The notes beneath the pieces were generated by a model, which was not told the origin of the DNA, searched no databases, and saw only the letters and a list, made by a program, of their open reading frames with translations. The position numbers and the translations under genes were made by a program. 9,039 nt of DNA, taken from contig JAWAPU010000023.1 in assembly GCA_038894275.1 (NCBI GenBank), positions 1 through 9,039 of the forward strand. Direction: 5' to 3'. The stretch comes from JAWAPU01 sp038894275. Its GTDB lineage: Archaea; Nanobdellota; Nanobdellia; UBA10117. This document shows positions 1 through 4,931 of this stretch, in pieces. Every line of letters starts with the position of its first letter. Within the stretch, counting starts at the first letter, position 1.

Positions 1-1
1 G

Positions 2-553
2 TCTACAAATTTTGTAGGATACATAACTATCTCTTTTGCATCATCTGCTTCAGAAGCCCAAAATAAAAATTCAAACATAGTAAATGCATTAATTTTATCA
101 ATTTCTGGATCTTCTTATGCAAAAGAAATTACCACTATTGGATATTTTATTTATCCCGAGTATGATTATTCCTTTACACCCCCCACTCTTACAGGTTATA
201 AAGCAGTGACCAATTTGCGAATTAGGACAAATAAAATAAATGCTGTAGGTACTTTGTTAGATTTACTTGTCGAAAATGGAGCTACCGAAATTAATTCTAT
301 TTCTTTCAGTTTAAGTGAAAAGAAAGCGGCGCAGGCAAGAGAACAGGCGCTAAAAGATGCGGTAAATAATGCCAATTCAAAAGCAGAACAATTAGCAAAA
401 GAGGCGAAAATCATCTTAGGCAAACCGGTTCATGTGGCTGAAAGTTATTCTATGCCTTACCTGTCGACTATGAGATATGCCGCAGGAACAACAATATTGC
501 CTGAAGAAATAAAAGTAAGCGCTGCGGTAAGTATTAGTTACGAGATCATTTAA
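2..553 (+). CDS. SIMPL (DUF541) domain protein, 5' end outside window
   Basis: The reading frame is open from base 2 to the TAA at 551-553, giving 183 residues with no start, so the gene begins upstream of the window. A GTG at 206 lies inside the domain and is not a credible start. The translation matches the SIMPL/DUF541 family. It has a Tyr-Pro-x-Tyr-x-Tyr stretch, then 'PTLTGYKAVTNLRIRT' as the first strand of the repeated fold. A 'GATEINSISFSLSE' strand follows, then an Ala/Lys-rich helix (AREQALKDAVNNANSKAEQLAKEA). It ends in a 'LPEEIKVSAAVSISYEI' strand. Family members are usually exported, signal-peptide-bearing proteins of about 230-250 residues, so roughly 50-60 N-terminal residues are missing. 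The biochemical function is not well established; bacterial members have been linked to stress defence and archaeal ones are uncharacterised. Family assignment is confident; role is not. Confidence 0.88.
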   Translation, partial: STNFVGYITISFASSASEAQNKNSNIVNALILSISGSSYAKEITTIGYFIYPEYDYSFTPPTLTGYKAVTNLRIRTNKINAVGTLLDLLVENGATEINSISFSLSEKKAAQAREQALKDAVNNANSKAEQLAKEAKIILGKPVHVAESYSMPYLSTMRYAAGTTILPEEIKVSAAVSISYEII

Positions 554-571
554 TTTTTAGTAATCTTTTTT
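554..571 (+). terminator. Possible oligo-T terminator after the SIMPL gene
   Basis: A run of five T (554-558) directly after the stop codon is followed by six T (566-571). Archaeal RNA polymerase can terminate at such T tracts without a hairpin. The second tract also forms part of the putative tRNA-Arg TATA box, so the assignment is ambiguous. Confidence 0.3.
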
Positions 572-574
572 AAG
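567..574 (+). promoter_or_regulatory. TATA-like box of tRNA-Arg
   Basis: TTTTTAAG is centred about 24.5 nt upstream of the first base of tRNA-Arg. This is the normal archaeal TATA-to-start distance, and the motif resembles the other boxes in this window. Confidence 0.5.
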
Positions 575-594
575 TTCTTTTAATACTGATGTTT

Positions 595-669
595 GCCCCC
601 GTAGCTCAGTTTGGATAGAGCACTTGCCTCCTAAGCAAGGGGTCGTGAGTTCGAATCTCACCGGGGGCG
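595..669 (+). tRNA. tRNA-Arg (anticodon CCT)
   Basis: A complete intronless cloverleaf. The acceptor arm pairs 595-601 with 662-668 over 7 bp. The D stem is GCTC/GAGC with G18G19 and A20. The anticodon stem CTTGC/GCAAG encloses loop CTCCTAA, giving anticodon CCT at 630-632, which reads AGG. The variable loop is 5 nt, and the T arm GTGAG-TTCGAAT-CTCAC is perfect. The discriminator is G at 669 and CCA is not encoded, as is common in archaea. A20 and C35 agree with arginine identity. It lies 41 nt after the SIMPL gene and 34 nt before tRNA-Gly. Confidence 0.97.
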
Positions 670-674
670 CATCA

Positions 675-682
675 TTTAAAAA
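675..682 (+). promoter_or_regulatory. TATA-like box of tRNA-Gly
   Basis: TTTAAAAA is centred 25.5 nt before the first base of tRNA-Gly. This suggests the second tRNA has its own promoter rather than depending on processing of a dicistronic transcript from tRNA-Arg. Confidence 0.6.
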
Positions 683-703
683 CGCAAATTGATTAAAATG
701 AAT

Positions 704-776
704 GCGCCGGTAGTCCAGTCTGGTAAGACACAGGCCCTCCAAGCCTGGGACCCGGGTTCAAATCCCGGCCGGCGCA
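704..776 (+). tRNA. tRNA-Gly (anticodon TCC), with C33
   Basis: Cloverleaf with a 7-bp acceptor (704-710 with 769-775) and discriminator A at 776. The anticodon stem CAGGC/GCCTG encloses loop CCTCCAA, so the anticodon is TCC at 738-740, reading GGA. The T arm CCGGG-TTCAAAT-CCCGG is perfect, and CCA is not encoded. Two oddities are visible. Position 33 is C (base 737) instead of the almost universal U. The D stem has only three pairs, because C13 faces A22. Reading the loop with T at position 33 would give CCA (Trp), but the anticodon stem then cannot pair, so Gly is preferred. A73 also fits archaeal glycine. Confidence 0.93.
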
Positions 777-793
777 TAAGGCTAACATAAAGC

Positions 794-800
794 TTTTAAA
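794..800 (+). promoter_or_regulatory. TATA-like box of the glycosyltransferase gene
   Basis: TTTTAAA is centred 25 nt upstream of the ATG at 822, so transcription would begin at or next to the start codon (leaderless mRNA). No purine-rich ribosome binding site precedes the ATG. Confidence 0.6.
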
Positions 801-821
801 CCTGTTTTTAAAATTCGCTTT

Positions 822-1850
822 ATGAATTGGCCTGTTTTTAGTGTTATAATACCTGCTAGAAACGAAGAAAAAGTTATAGCCCAAACAATTAAAACTATAT
901 TGAATGTAAATTACCCGAAAGACCGTTTAGAAATTTTTGTTGTTATTGATGGTTCTTTAGATAAAACCGCAGAAATAGCAAGGCAGTTTAAGAAAGTGAT
1001 TATAGTAGAAGAAAAAGAGCCTCGAAAATGTAAAGGTGATGCTTTAAACGCGGTTTTGCCTTTAACAAAAGGCGAAATTATCGCTATTATTGATGCAGAT
1101 GTTAAAATTTCTAAGAACGCATTCAAAGCCATAGCAAAACGATTTAGAGATAAAAATATCGCTGCAGCAACAGGTCCGTGTCTTTCTTATAGAACAAATA
1201 CTTTTGTGTCTAGAATAGTTTCTGTCGAAACTTCTCTTTATAATTTTATACAAAGAATTCTTTCCAAATTTAATTTAGATGCGCATTTGCATGGCGGCAA
1301 TCTTTATGTTAGAAAGTCTGATTTAATTGCAGTAGGCGGATTTGATACAGAAACCATGTTAGAAGATTGGGAATTAAGCTTAAAAATTAAACAAAAACTT
1401 AATAAAAAAATTATTTTTGAGCCAAAGGCAGTCGCTTGGCAGTCAGAGCCACCAACAATAAGTGCTTTTTGGGGACAACGATATCGCTGGGCCAGAGGTA
1501 CTTTAAAAGTCGCTAAAAAATATAAAAAAATTTGCTTTCAATATTTATTACACGGGTTTCCTTATTATTCTGCTCCTTTCAGCTTAGCTTTAAATTTTGG
1601 TCTATTTTCTTATATTTTGTTTTCCAGTTTCAAAATTTTAGATTTTGTTGTTTTACCTGCGTTACTAATCTTTTTGTTCTATTTTTGCTTTGCATTTGCA
1701 GCAAAATTAACAAATCATGAAAATTTGCGTGATATAGCTTATATACCATTATGGTTCTGTTTTTGTTGGATAGAATTTTTTATTGCTGCAAAAGCTTTTA
1801 TAGACGAAAAGAAAAAAGTGGAATTTAAATGGTTCAAAACACCCAGATAG
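822..1850 (+). CDS. Membrane-anchored family 2 glycosyltransferase
   Basis: A 342-residue processive-type GT2 (cellulose/hyaluronan synthase-like, GT-A fold). The N-terminal catalytic domain begins with the nucleotide-binding region 'VIIPARNEE' (residues 8-16) and 'VIDGSLDKT' (41-49). It continues with 'KGDALN' (71-76), the metal-binding DAD (91-93), 'GGNLYVRK' (158-165), the catalytic-base motif ED (181-182) and QRYRW, the QxxRW signature (219-223). About three hydrophobic segments follow (roughly 252-272, 274-295, 306-327), then a short basic tail, so the enzyme sits in the membrane with its active site in the cytosol. It presumably moves a sugar from an activated donor to a lipid or polymer acceptor, but the sugar cannot be read from sequence. 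The start is set by the ATG 25 nt after a TATA box. It could serve the glycosylated surface proteins encoded to the right, which is inference only. Confidence 0.92.
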   Translation: MNWPVFSVIIPARNEEKVIAQTIKTILNVNYPKDRLEIFVVIDGSLDKTAEIARQFKKVIIVEEKEPRKCKGDALNAVLPLTKGEIIAIIDADVKISKNAFKAIAKRFRDKNIAAATGPCLSYRTNTFVSRIVSVETSLYNFIQRILSKFNLDAHLHGGNLYVRKSDLIAVGGFDTETMLEDWELSLKIKQKLNKKIIFEPKAVAWQSEPPTISAFWGQRYRWARGTLKVAKKYKKICFQYLLHGFPYYSAPFSLALNFGLFSYILFSSFKILDFVVLPALLIFLFYFCFAFAAKLTNHENLRDIAYIPLWFCFCWIEFFIAAKAFIDEKKKVEFKWFKTPR

Positions 1851-1857
1851 CGATAAA

Positions 1858-1866
1858 GTTAAAAAT
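1858..1866 (+). promoter_or_regulatory. TATA-like box of the Dph6 gene
   Basis: GTTAAAAAT begins 8 nt after the glycosyltransferase stop codon and is centred 26 nt upstream of the ATG at 1888. This fits an independent leaderless promoter inside a 37-nt gap. Confidence 0.5.
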
Positions 1867-1887
1867 CAATATTGTTTTAAAATCAAA

Positions 1888-2580
1888 ATGAAGGTTGGCG
1901 TTTTATACACAGGTGGAAAAGATAGTACTTTTGCTACGTGGCGAGTCATGCAACAAGGAAGAGAGATAGCTTGTTTAATAATATTATTGCCAGAAGATTC
2001 TTATTCATATATGTATCATACTGCCAATATGAGCTGGGTTCAAAAACTTCACCCAAAAGCATTAGGCGTCCCAGCAATTTGCCAAAAAACTAAAAGTGGA
2101 AAAGAAAATGAATTTAATGCTTTAAAAAAAGCACTTCAAGCAGCTATTAAAAAATATAATATTCAAGGCGTTGTTTCTGGCGCCAACGCTTCTGAATATC
2201 AGCAATATAAATTAGAAGCTCTTTGTGCAGATCTTGGTTTAAGGAGTATTGCCCCTCTTTGGCACGTAGACCCAGAGACTTATCTTACTGAAATTATAAA
2301 TTCAAATTTCGAATTAATATTTACTTCGGTTTCAACAGAAGGAATGGGTGATGCTTGGCTTGGTCGAAAATTGGATAACGCCGCTTTAAATGATCTTCAC
2401 GCTCTCTATTCTAAATTTGGTATTAATATAAATGGGGAAGGAGGCGAATACGAAACAATGGTTTTAGACGGGCCTTTGTTTAAATCAAAAATAGAAATAT
2501 TAGATGCAGAAAAAGTTTGGTTTGGAGATCACGGAGTTTATAAAATAAAAGATGCTAAGTTGATTAAAAAATCAAAATAA
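1888..2580 (+). CDS. dph6: Diphthine-ammonia ligase (diphthamide synthesis)
   Basis: A 230-residue ATP-binding protein of the Dph6 / ATP_bind_4 family, which performs the last step of diphthamide synthesis. It amidates diphthine on the conserved histidine of elongation factor aEF2, using ATP and ammonia. The N-terminal PP-loop 'YTGGKDS' (residues 7-13) is the adenylation P-loop, with Thr replacing the commoner Ser. The family block 'VVSGANASEYQQYK' (95-108), followed by 'APLWHVDP' (122-129), is typical. So is the C-terminal 'GEGGEYET' (183-190). Length fits archaeal single-domain members, about 220-230 residues. The start ATG follows a TATA box by 26 nt. The last 9 nt overlap the convergent Pth2 gene. 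Dph1/2 and Dph5, needed for earlier steps, are not in this window. Confidence 0.93.
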   Translation: MKVGVLYTGGKDSTFATWRVMQQGREIACLIILLPEDSYSYMYHTANMSWVQKLHPKALGVPAICQKTKSGKENEFNALKKALQAAIKKYNIQGVVSGANASEYQQYKLEALCADLGLRSIAPLWHVDPETYLTEIINSNFELIFTSVSTEGMGDAWLGRKLDNAALNDLHALYSKFGININGEGGEYETMVLDGPLFKSKIEILDAEKVWFGDHGVYKIKDAKLIKKSK

Positions 2581-2913
2581 AGGTAACTCGCCCGTTATTT
2601 TGTCTATTTTTTTTTCATCTGCAGGCCCTATTCCTAATGCAGTTTTAGTTCCAGGTTTTACTTCTGTTAATCCGGCATCCGCAATTAAAACACAAACAAG
2701 TTTTGCATTTTTTGCTGCTTTGTATAACTTAAGCAAGTCCGCTTCAGAATTAACACTCAAAACTACTTTTTTAGCTCCTTCTTTAATCCAGCGAGAAACA
2801 ACTTTTGGATCAGATTTCAACGCTCCACTTACTGCTGCATGTGCTGCCTGCGCCGCACTTTTACCTGCGCTTATTGCCAAATCCCTTCTTAAAACTAAAA
2901 CTTGTTTTAGCAT
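2572..2913 (-). CDS. pth2: Peptidyl-tRNA hydrolase, archaeal/eukaryotic type (Pth2)
   Basis: A 113-residue full-length Pth2, which cleaves peptidyl-tRNA that drops off the ribosome and so recycles tRNA. Family hallmarks are visible in order. The first strand 'KQVLVLRRDL' leads into 'GKSAAQAAHAAV' (residues 17-28), with the conserved Lys18, Gln22 and His25. 'DAGLTEVKPGTKTALGIGP' (79-97) follows, with the catalytic-region Asp and the PGT-x-T signature. It ends in 'ITGELPLF', like other members that end G-x-L-x-L-F/Y. The ATG directly abuts the TAA of the upstream zinc-ribbon gene (no intervening base), so the two are probably cotranscribed and translationally coupled. The 3' end overlaps the convergent Dph6 gene by 9 nt. 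A T6 tract (minus strand, 2571-2566) follows the stop. Confidence 0.96.
   Translation of the reverse strand: MLKQVLVLRRDLAISAGKSAAQAAHAAVSGALKSDPKVVSRWIKEGAKKVVLSVNSEADLLKLYKAAKNAKLVCVLIADAGLTEVKPGTKTALGIGPADEKKIDKITGELPLF
2607..2615 (+). terminator. Oligo-T tract, possible terminator for Dph6
   Basis: Nine consecutive T start 27 nt downstream of the Dph6 stop codon. This is a plausible archaeal intrinsic terminator, but it lies inside the convergent Pth2 gene, where it also encodes Lys codons. Confidence 0.35.
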
Positions 2914-3066
2914 TTATTTTTCCTCAACGAGCGCGAATTCTGCACCACAATGTAAGCATTTTATTCGAATGTTTGTTTTATATGTTTGTGATGTGGGTAT
3001 GGTACTTTTTGTTGCGCTTAGTGCAGCAGAACCGCATTTTGGACAAACTAATGTTTTTTCGGCCAT
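2914..3066 (-). CDS. Small zinc-ribbon protein, 50 residues
   Basis: A 50-residue reading frame begins ATG GCC GAA at 3066 and ends TAA at 2916-2914. It reads M-A-E-K-T-L-V, then a CPKCG knuckle (Cys8, Cys11), a 25-residue Thr/Ser/Lys-rich middle, a CLHCG knuckle (Cys37, Cys40), and the end E-F-A-L-V-E-E-K. Two CxxCG knuckles 25 residues apart are the signature of a zinc ribbon that binds one Zn2+ through four cysteines. The general fold is shared with many archaeal ribosomal, transcription-factor and RNA-binding proteins, but I cannot name a specific family. A TATA box sits 25 nt upstream and the stop abuts the Pth2 start, which strongly favours a real gene. A translation-related RNA- or protein-binding role is inferred only from the Pth2 linkage. 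Confidence 0.85.
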   Translation of the reverse strand: MAEKTLVCPKCGSAALSATKSTIPTSQTYKTNIRIKCLHCGAEFALVEEK

Positions 3067-3085
3067 CTTTTATTTTTGTATTTGC

Positions 3086-3095
3086 ATATTTTAAA
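3086..3095 (-). promoter_or_regulatory. TATA-like box of the zinc-ribbon/Pth2 operon
   Basis: On the minus strand TTTAAAATAT runs from 3095 to 3086. Its core is 25.5 nt upstream of the zinc-ribbon ATG at 3066, so the mRNA is probably leaderless. It lies in the 78-nt divergent region shared with the membrane-protein gene. Confidence 0.6.
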
Positions 3096-3115
3096 CTTTT
3101 AGGTATATACATAAG

Positions 3116-3124
3116 TTTTTAAAA
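3116..3124 (+). promoter_or_regulatory. TATA-like box of the 3145 membrane-protein gene
   Basis: TTTTTAAAA is centred 25 nt upstream of the ATG at 3145. The surrounding region is almost pure A/T, so exact placement is less certain than for the other boxes. Confidence 0.5.
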
Positions 3125-3144
3125 TTTAAAAAATTTTTTAACTT

Positions 3145-3786
3145 ATGGCCATTGTTGAGTTGCTAATAAATCTTATTTTTAGATTTGGACAAATATTAGC
3201 AGCTCCTCTAAAAAATCCAGATATGTTGTGGATTTTAGTTCCGATTTATATTAATTGGATTGCTACAGATTATTTTCAGGAAAGAAAAGGCACTGATTTC
3301 GGTAACGCCATTACAAATGGTATTGTTACTTTATGGGTTGGTGTTGATTGGATTAGACAAACATCACATAATTTTCAATTTAGCCTCTCTTTTTTTACAA
3401 AAATTTTATTGTGTGTTTTTATAATAATTTATTCTTTAATTATAATCGTAGAGTGTGCAAAAGCAAAAAAAATTGCTCATTATATAGGAAGAGTTAGAGA
3501 GGTTTCTTATTTTATGATTGTTTTAACTCCAATCATTTATGGCGTTATAAACGTAGATTTTATTACTATTGGAGCAATTTTGTTATTTTTCCCAATTTGG
3601 TATTTAATCGGAGAAATAATTGATAGAGCCTTGCCGCCACCTCCGGGAGAAGAGCAAGAGCTCGAAAATATGCCAGAGCTTAAAGATTTGCCCTCTGAAG
3701 TTCCTTCCTTGCCTGAAGAAGTTTCGCCAAAAATTTCAGAATCTGTTAACGTAGAAAGTGTACAAAAACCTTTACCGCCTTTTTAA
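3145..3786 (+). CDS. Uncharacterised multi-pass membrane protein with Pro/Glu-rich tail
   Basis: 213 residues; I do not recognise the family. Residues 1-20 are hydrophobic. Further hydrophobic stretches lie near 28-42 (with Trp and Tyr at the edges), 56-70, 84-103, 120-137 and 139-157, giving about four to five membrane passes. Polar loops such as 'TDYFQERKGTDFGN' (41-54) sit between them. From about residue 160 the protein changes to a soluble, low-complexity tail of some 50 residues. That tail is rich in Pro and Glu ('ALPPPPGEEQE', then repeated Leu-Pro/Glu pairs) and ends PLPPF. Such a tail suggests a cytosolic partner-binding segment, which is inference. The ATG follows a TATA-like sequence by 25 nt. 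The 3' end overlaps the convergent small basic gene by 15 nt. Nothing in the sequence shows transport or enzymatic motifs. Confidence 0.82.
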   Translation: MAIVELLINLIFRFGQILAAPLKNPDMLWILVPIYINWIATDYFQERKGTDFGNAITNGIVTLWVGVDWIRQTSHNFQFSLSFFTKILLCVFIIIYSLIIIVECAKAKKIAHYIGRVREVSYFMIVLTPIIYGVINVDFITIGAILLFFPIWYLIGEIIDRALPPPPGEEQELENMPELKDLPSEVPSLPEEVSPKISESVNVESVQKPLPPF

Positions 3787-3981
3787 CTTAATTCTTCTAT
3801 GATGTTCGTGCTTATGACAAAGTTTTGTTACGCCTCTTATTTGCTCAGATTTTACAGATATGATAATATAGTCAGCACGTTCCTTTTTATCAATTGCACA
3901 AATTCTTGGCCTATTAAGCGTTCTATATAACTTAGTTATAAGATTTGGCGCTTCTTCATATTTTATGATCACGTATCCCAT
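3772..3981 (-). CDS. Small basic protein of unknown function, coupled to deoxyhypusine synthase
   Basis: 69 residues, not recognised. The N-terminal two thirds alternate hydrophobic and charged residues (MGYVIIKYEEAPN, then ICAID and ADYIIISVK), suggesting a small alpha/beta fold. The C-terminus is strikingly basic and His-rich (HKHEHHRRIKLKRR), consistent with binding RNA or another polyanion. Only two Cys are present and they do not form a CxxC pair. The start ATG overlaps the TAA of the deoxyhypusine synthase gene by one base (TAATG), implying translational coupling. No opposite-strand frame explains this interval, and it exactly fills the space up to the convergent membrane-protein gene, which it overlaps by 15 nt. 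A weak AT-rich element near 4003-4010 could be its own promoter. Probably real, but short. Confidence 0.65.
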   Translation of the reverse strand: MGYVIIKYEEAPNLITKLYRTLNRPRICAIDKKERADYIIISVKSEQIRGVTKLCHKHEHHRRIKLKRR

Positions 3982-4919
3982 TATAGGTCTTCCATTAAAG
4001 CACTAATTAATAAGGGTAATAGTATTGTAGCCTCCCCTTCAATAGTAATATGAGGTGCGCGTTCTTTAAGTTTTCCCCAACTTATTGCTTCTCTTGTTTG
4101 TGCACCAGATAAGCTGCCATCCCATTCAGGAGCAGTCGTTATATAAACAGCATAATCTAATCCAGATTTGAACTGCGCCCACCAAATAGTATGATGCTTT
4201 GAAATTCCGCCACCAATCATTAGAGCACCTATTTTTTTAGCATCAAATATTAATTCTGCTAATTTTTGCTCATCTTTTAAAGGATCTATTTTAAATTGTG
4301 TTTTATTTGAAAAAAGCCATATTTGAGAACCAACAGCTCCGTCTGTTAAACCGGGAATAAAAATAGGTATTTTATTTTTCCAAGCCCAATATAGTACTGA
4401 ACTTTCTTTATTTTTTTCATTTTCTAAACTTTTCCCCATTTCCCATGCTAATTCATATGAAGAAATACTATCTTTCCCACCATTTTTCAATTTTTCTAGA
4501 ATAGGTTTCATTTTTTCTTCTATTATTGTGGCATAAGAATCTTTTGGAATAACAACACTTCCTAATCTAAACAAATCTTTTTTATGTAATTCTTTGTCAT
4601 CAAGCATAAAGTCCCCCTCTAAGTAAGGTTTCCAAATTCTTGCAAAATCATGGTCTAAAAATCCACAAGTAGTTATTACTGCATCAAACAATTTATTTGC
4701 CAAAAGATCCTTTATTACACCGCGCATACCTGTCGAGAGCGGAGCTGCTGGCAAAGATAAAATTTTAAAACAATCTTTATCTTTAACCATTCTTTTTAAT
4801 ATGTCCAACCCAATTGCTAATTTTTTAGCCGTAAATCCGCCAGATTTGCCAAATTGGTCTAAAAGCTCACTTACTTTAATTCCTTTTCTTATTTCTAAAT
4901 CTTTTACTTCGGTTTTCAT
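3981..4919 (-). CDS. dys: Deoxyhypusine synthase
   Basis: A 312-residue deoxyhypusine synthase. It uses NAD and spermidine to put the aminobutyl group on one lysine of translation factor aIF5A, the first step of hypusine formation. Recognisable blocks are 'LSTGMRGVIKDLL' (residues 61-73), 'VITTCGFLDHDF' (81-92, NAD-binding region) and 'IPIFIPGLTDGAVGSQ' (184-199). The active-site segment 'GGGISKHH' (236-243) has Lys241 aligned with the lysine that forms the enzyme-imine intermediate (Lys329 in the human enzyme). 'YAVYITTAPEWDGSLSGA' (256-273) then 'EAISWGK' (277-283) completes the site. Length matches archaeal members. A TATA-like box lies 24.5 nt before the ATG, inside the 3' end of the upstream surface-protein gene, so it probably has its own leaderless promoter. 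The 3' end is coupled to the small basic gene. Confidence 0.96.
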   Translation of the reverse strand: MKTEVKDLEIRKGIKVSELLDQFGKSGGFTAKKLAIGLDILKRMVKDKDCFKILSLPAAPLSTGMRGVIKDLLANKLFDAVITTCGFLDHDFARIWKPYLEGDFMLDDKELHKKDLFRLGSVVIPKDSYATIIEEKMKPILEKLKNGGKDSISSYELAWEMGKSLENEKNKESSVLYWAWKNKIPIFIPGLTDGAVGSQIWLFSNKTQFKIDPLKDEQKLAELIFDAKKIGALMIGGGISKHHTIWWAQFKSGLDYAVYITTAPEWDGSLSGAQTREAISWGKLKERAPHITIEGEATILLPLLISALMEDL

Positions 4920-4931
4920 AAGAATTCGAAT

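Noticed and set aside
206..553. GTG at 206 as the start of the first gene
   Set aside because: The same frame is open back to base 2 and encodes the preceding SIMPL-domain strand (GYKAV), so the gene simply extends beyond the window.
731..747. Reading the second tRNA as tRNA-Trp(CCA)
   Set aside because: Moving the loop to put T at position 33 destroys the anticodon stem pairing; only the TCC register gives five base pairs.
801..840. Ten-base direct repeat CCTGTTTTTA at 801-810 and 831-840
   Set aside because: Only two copies, one within the coding sequence of the glycosyltransferase; too short to distinguish from chance in AT-rich DNA.
557..884. Minus-strand frames of 61 and 63 codons across the tRNA genes
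   Set aside because: They are antisense to two complete tRNA cloverleafs and the glycosyltransferase start; no motif supports them.
2600..3122. Open frames on the + strand across 2600-3122 (164 and 105 codons)
   Set aside because: They lie antisense to Pth2 and the zinc-ribbon gene, which have clear family motifs and a promoter. The + frames encode low-complexity Ala/Ser/Phe sequence without motifs.
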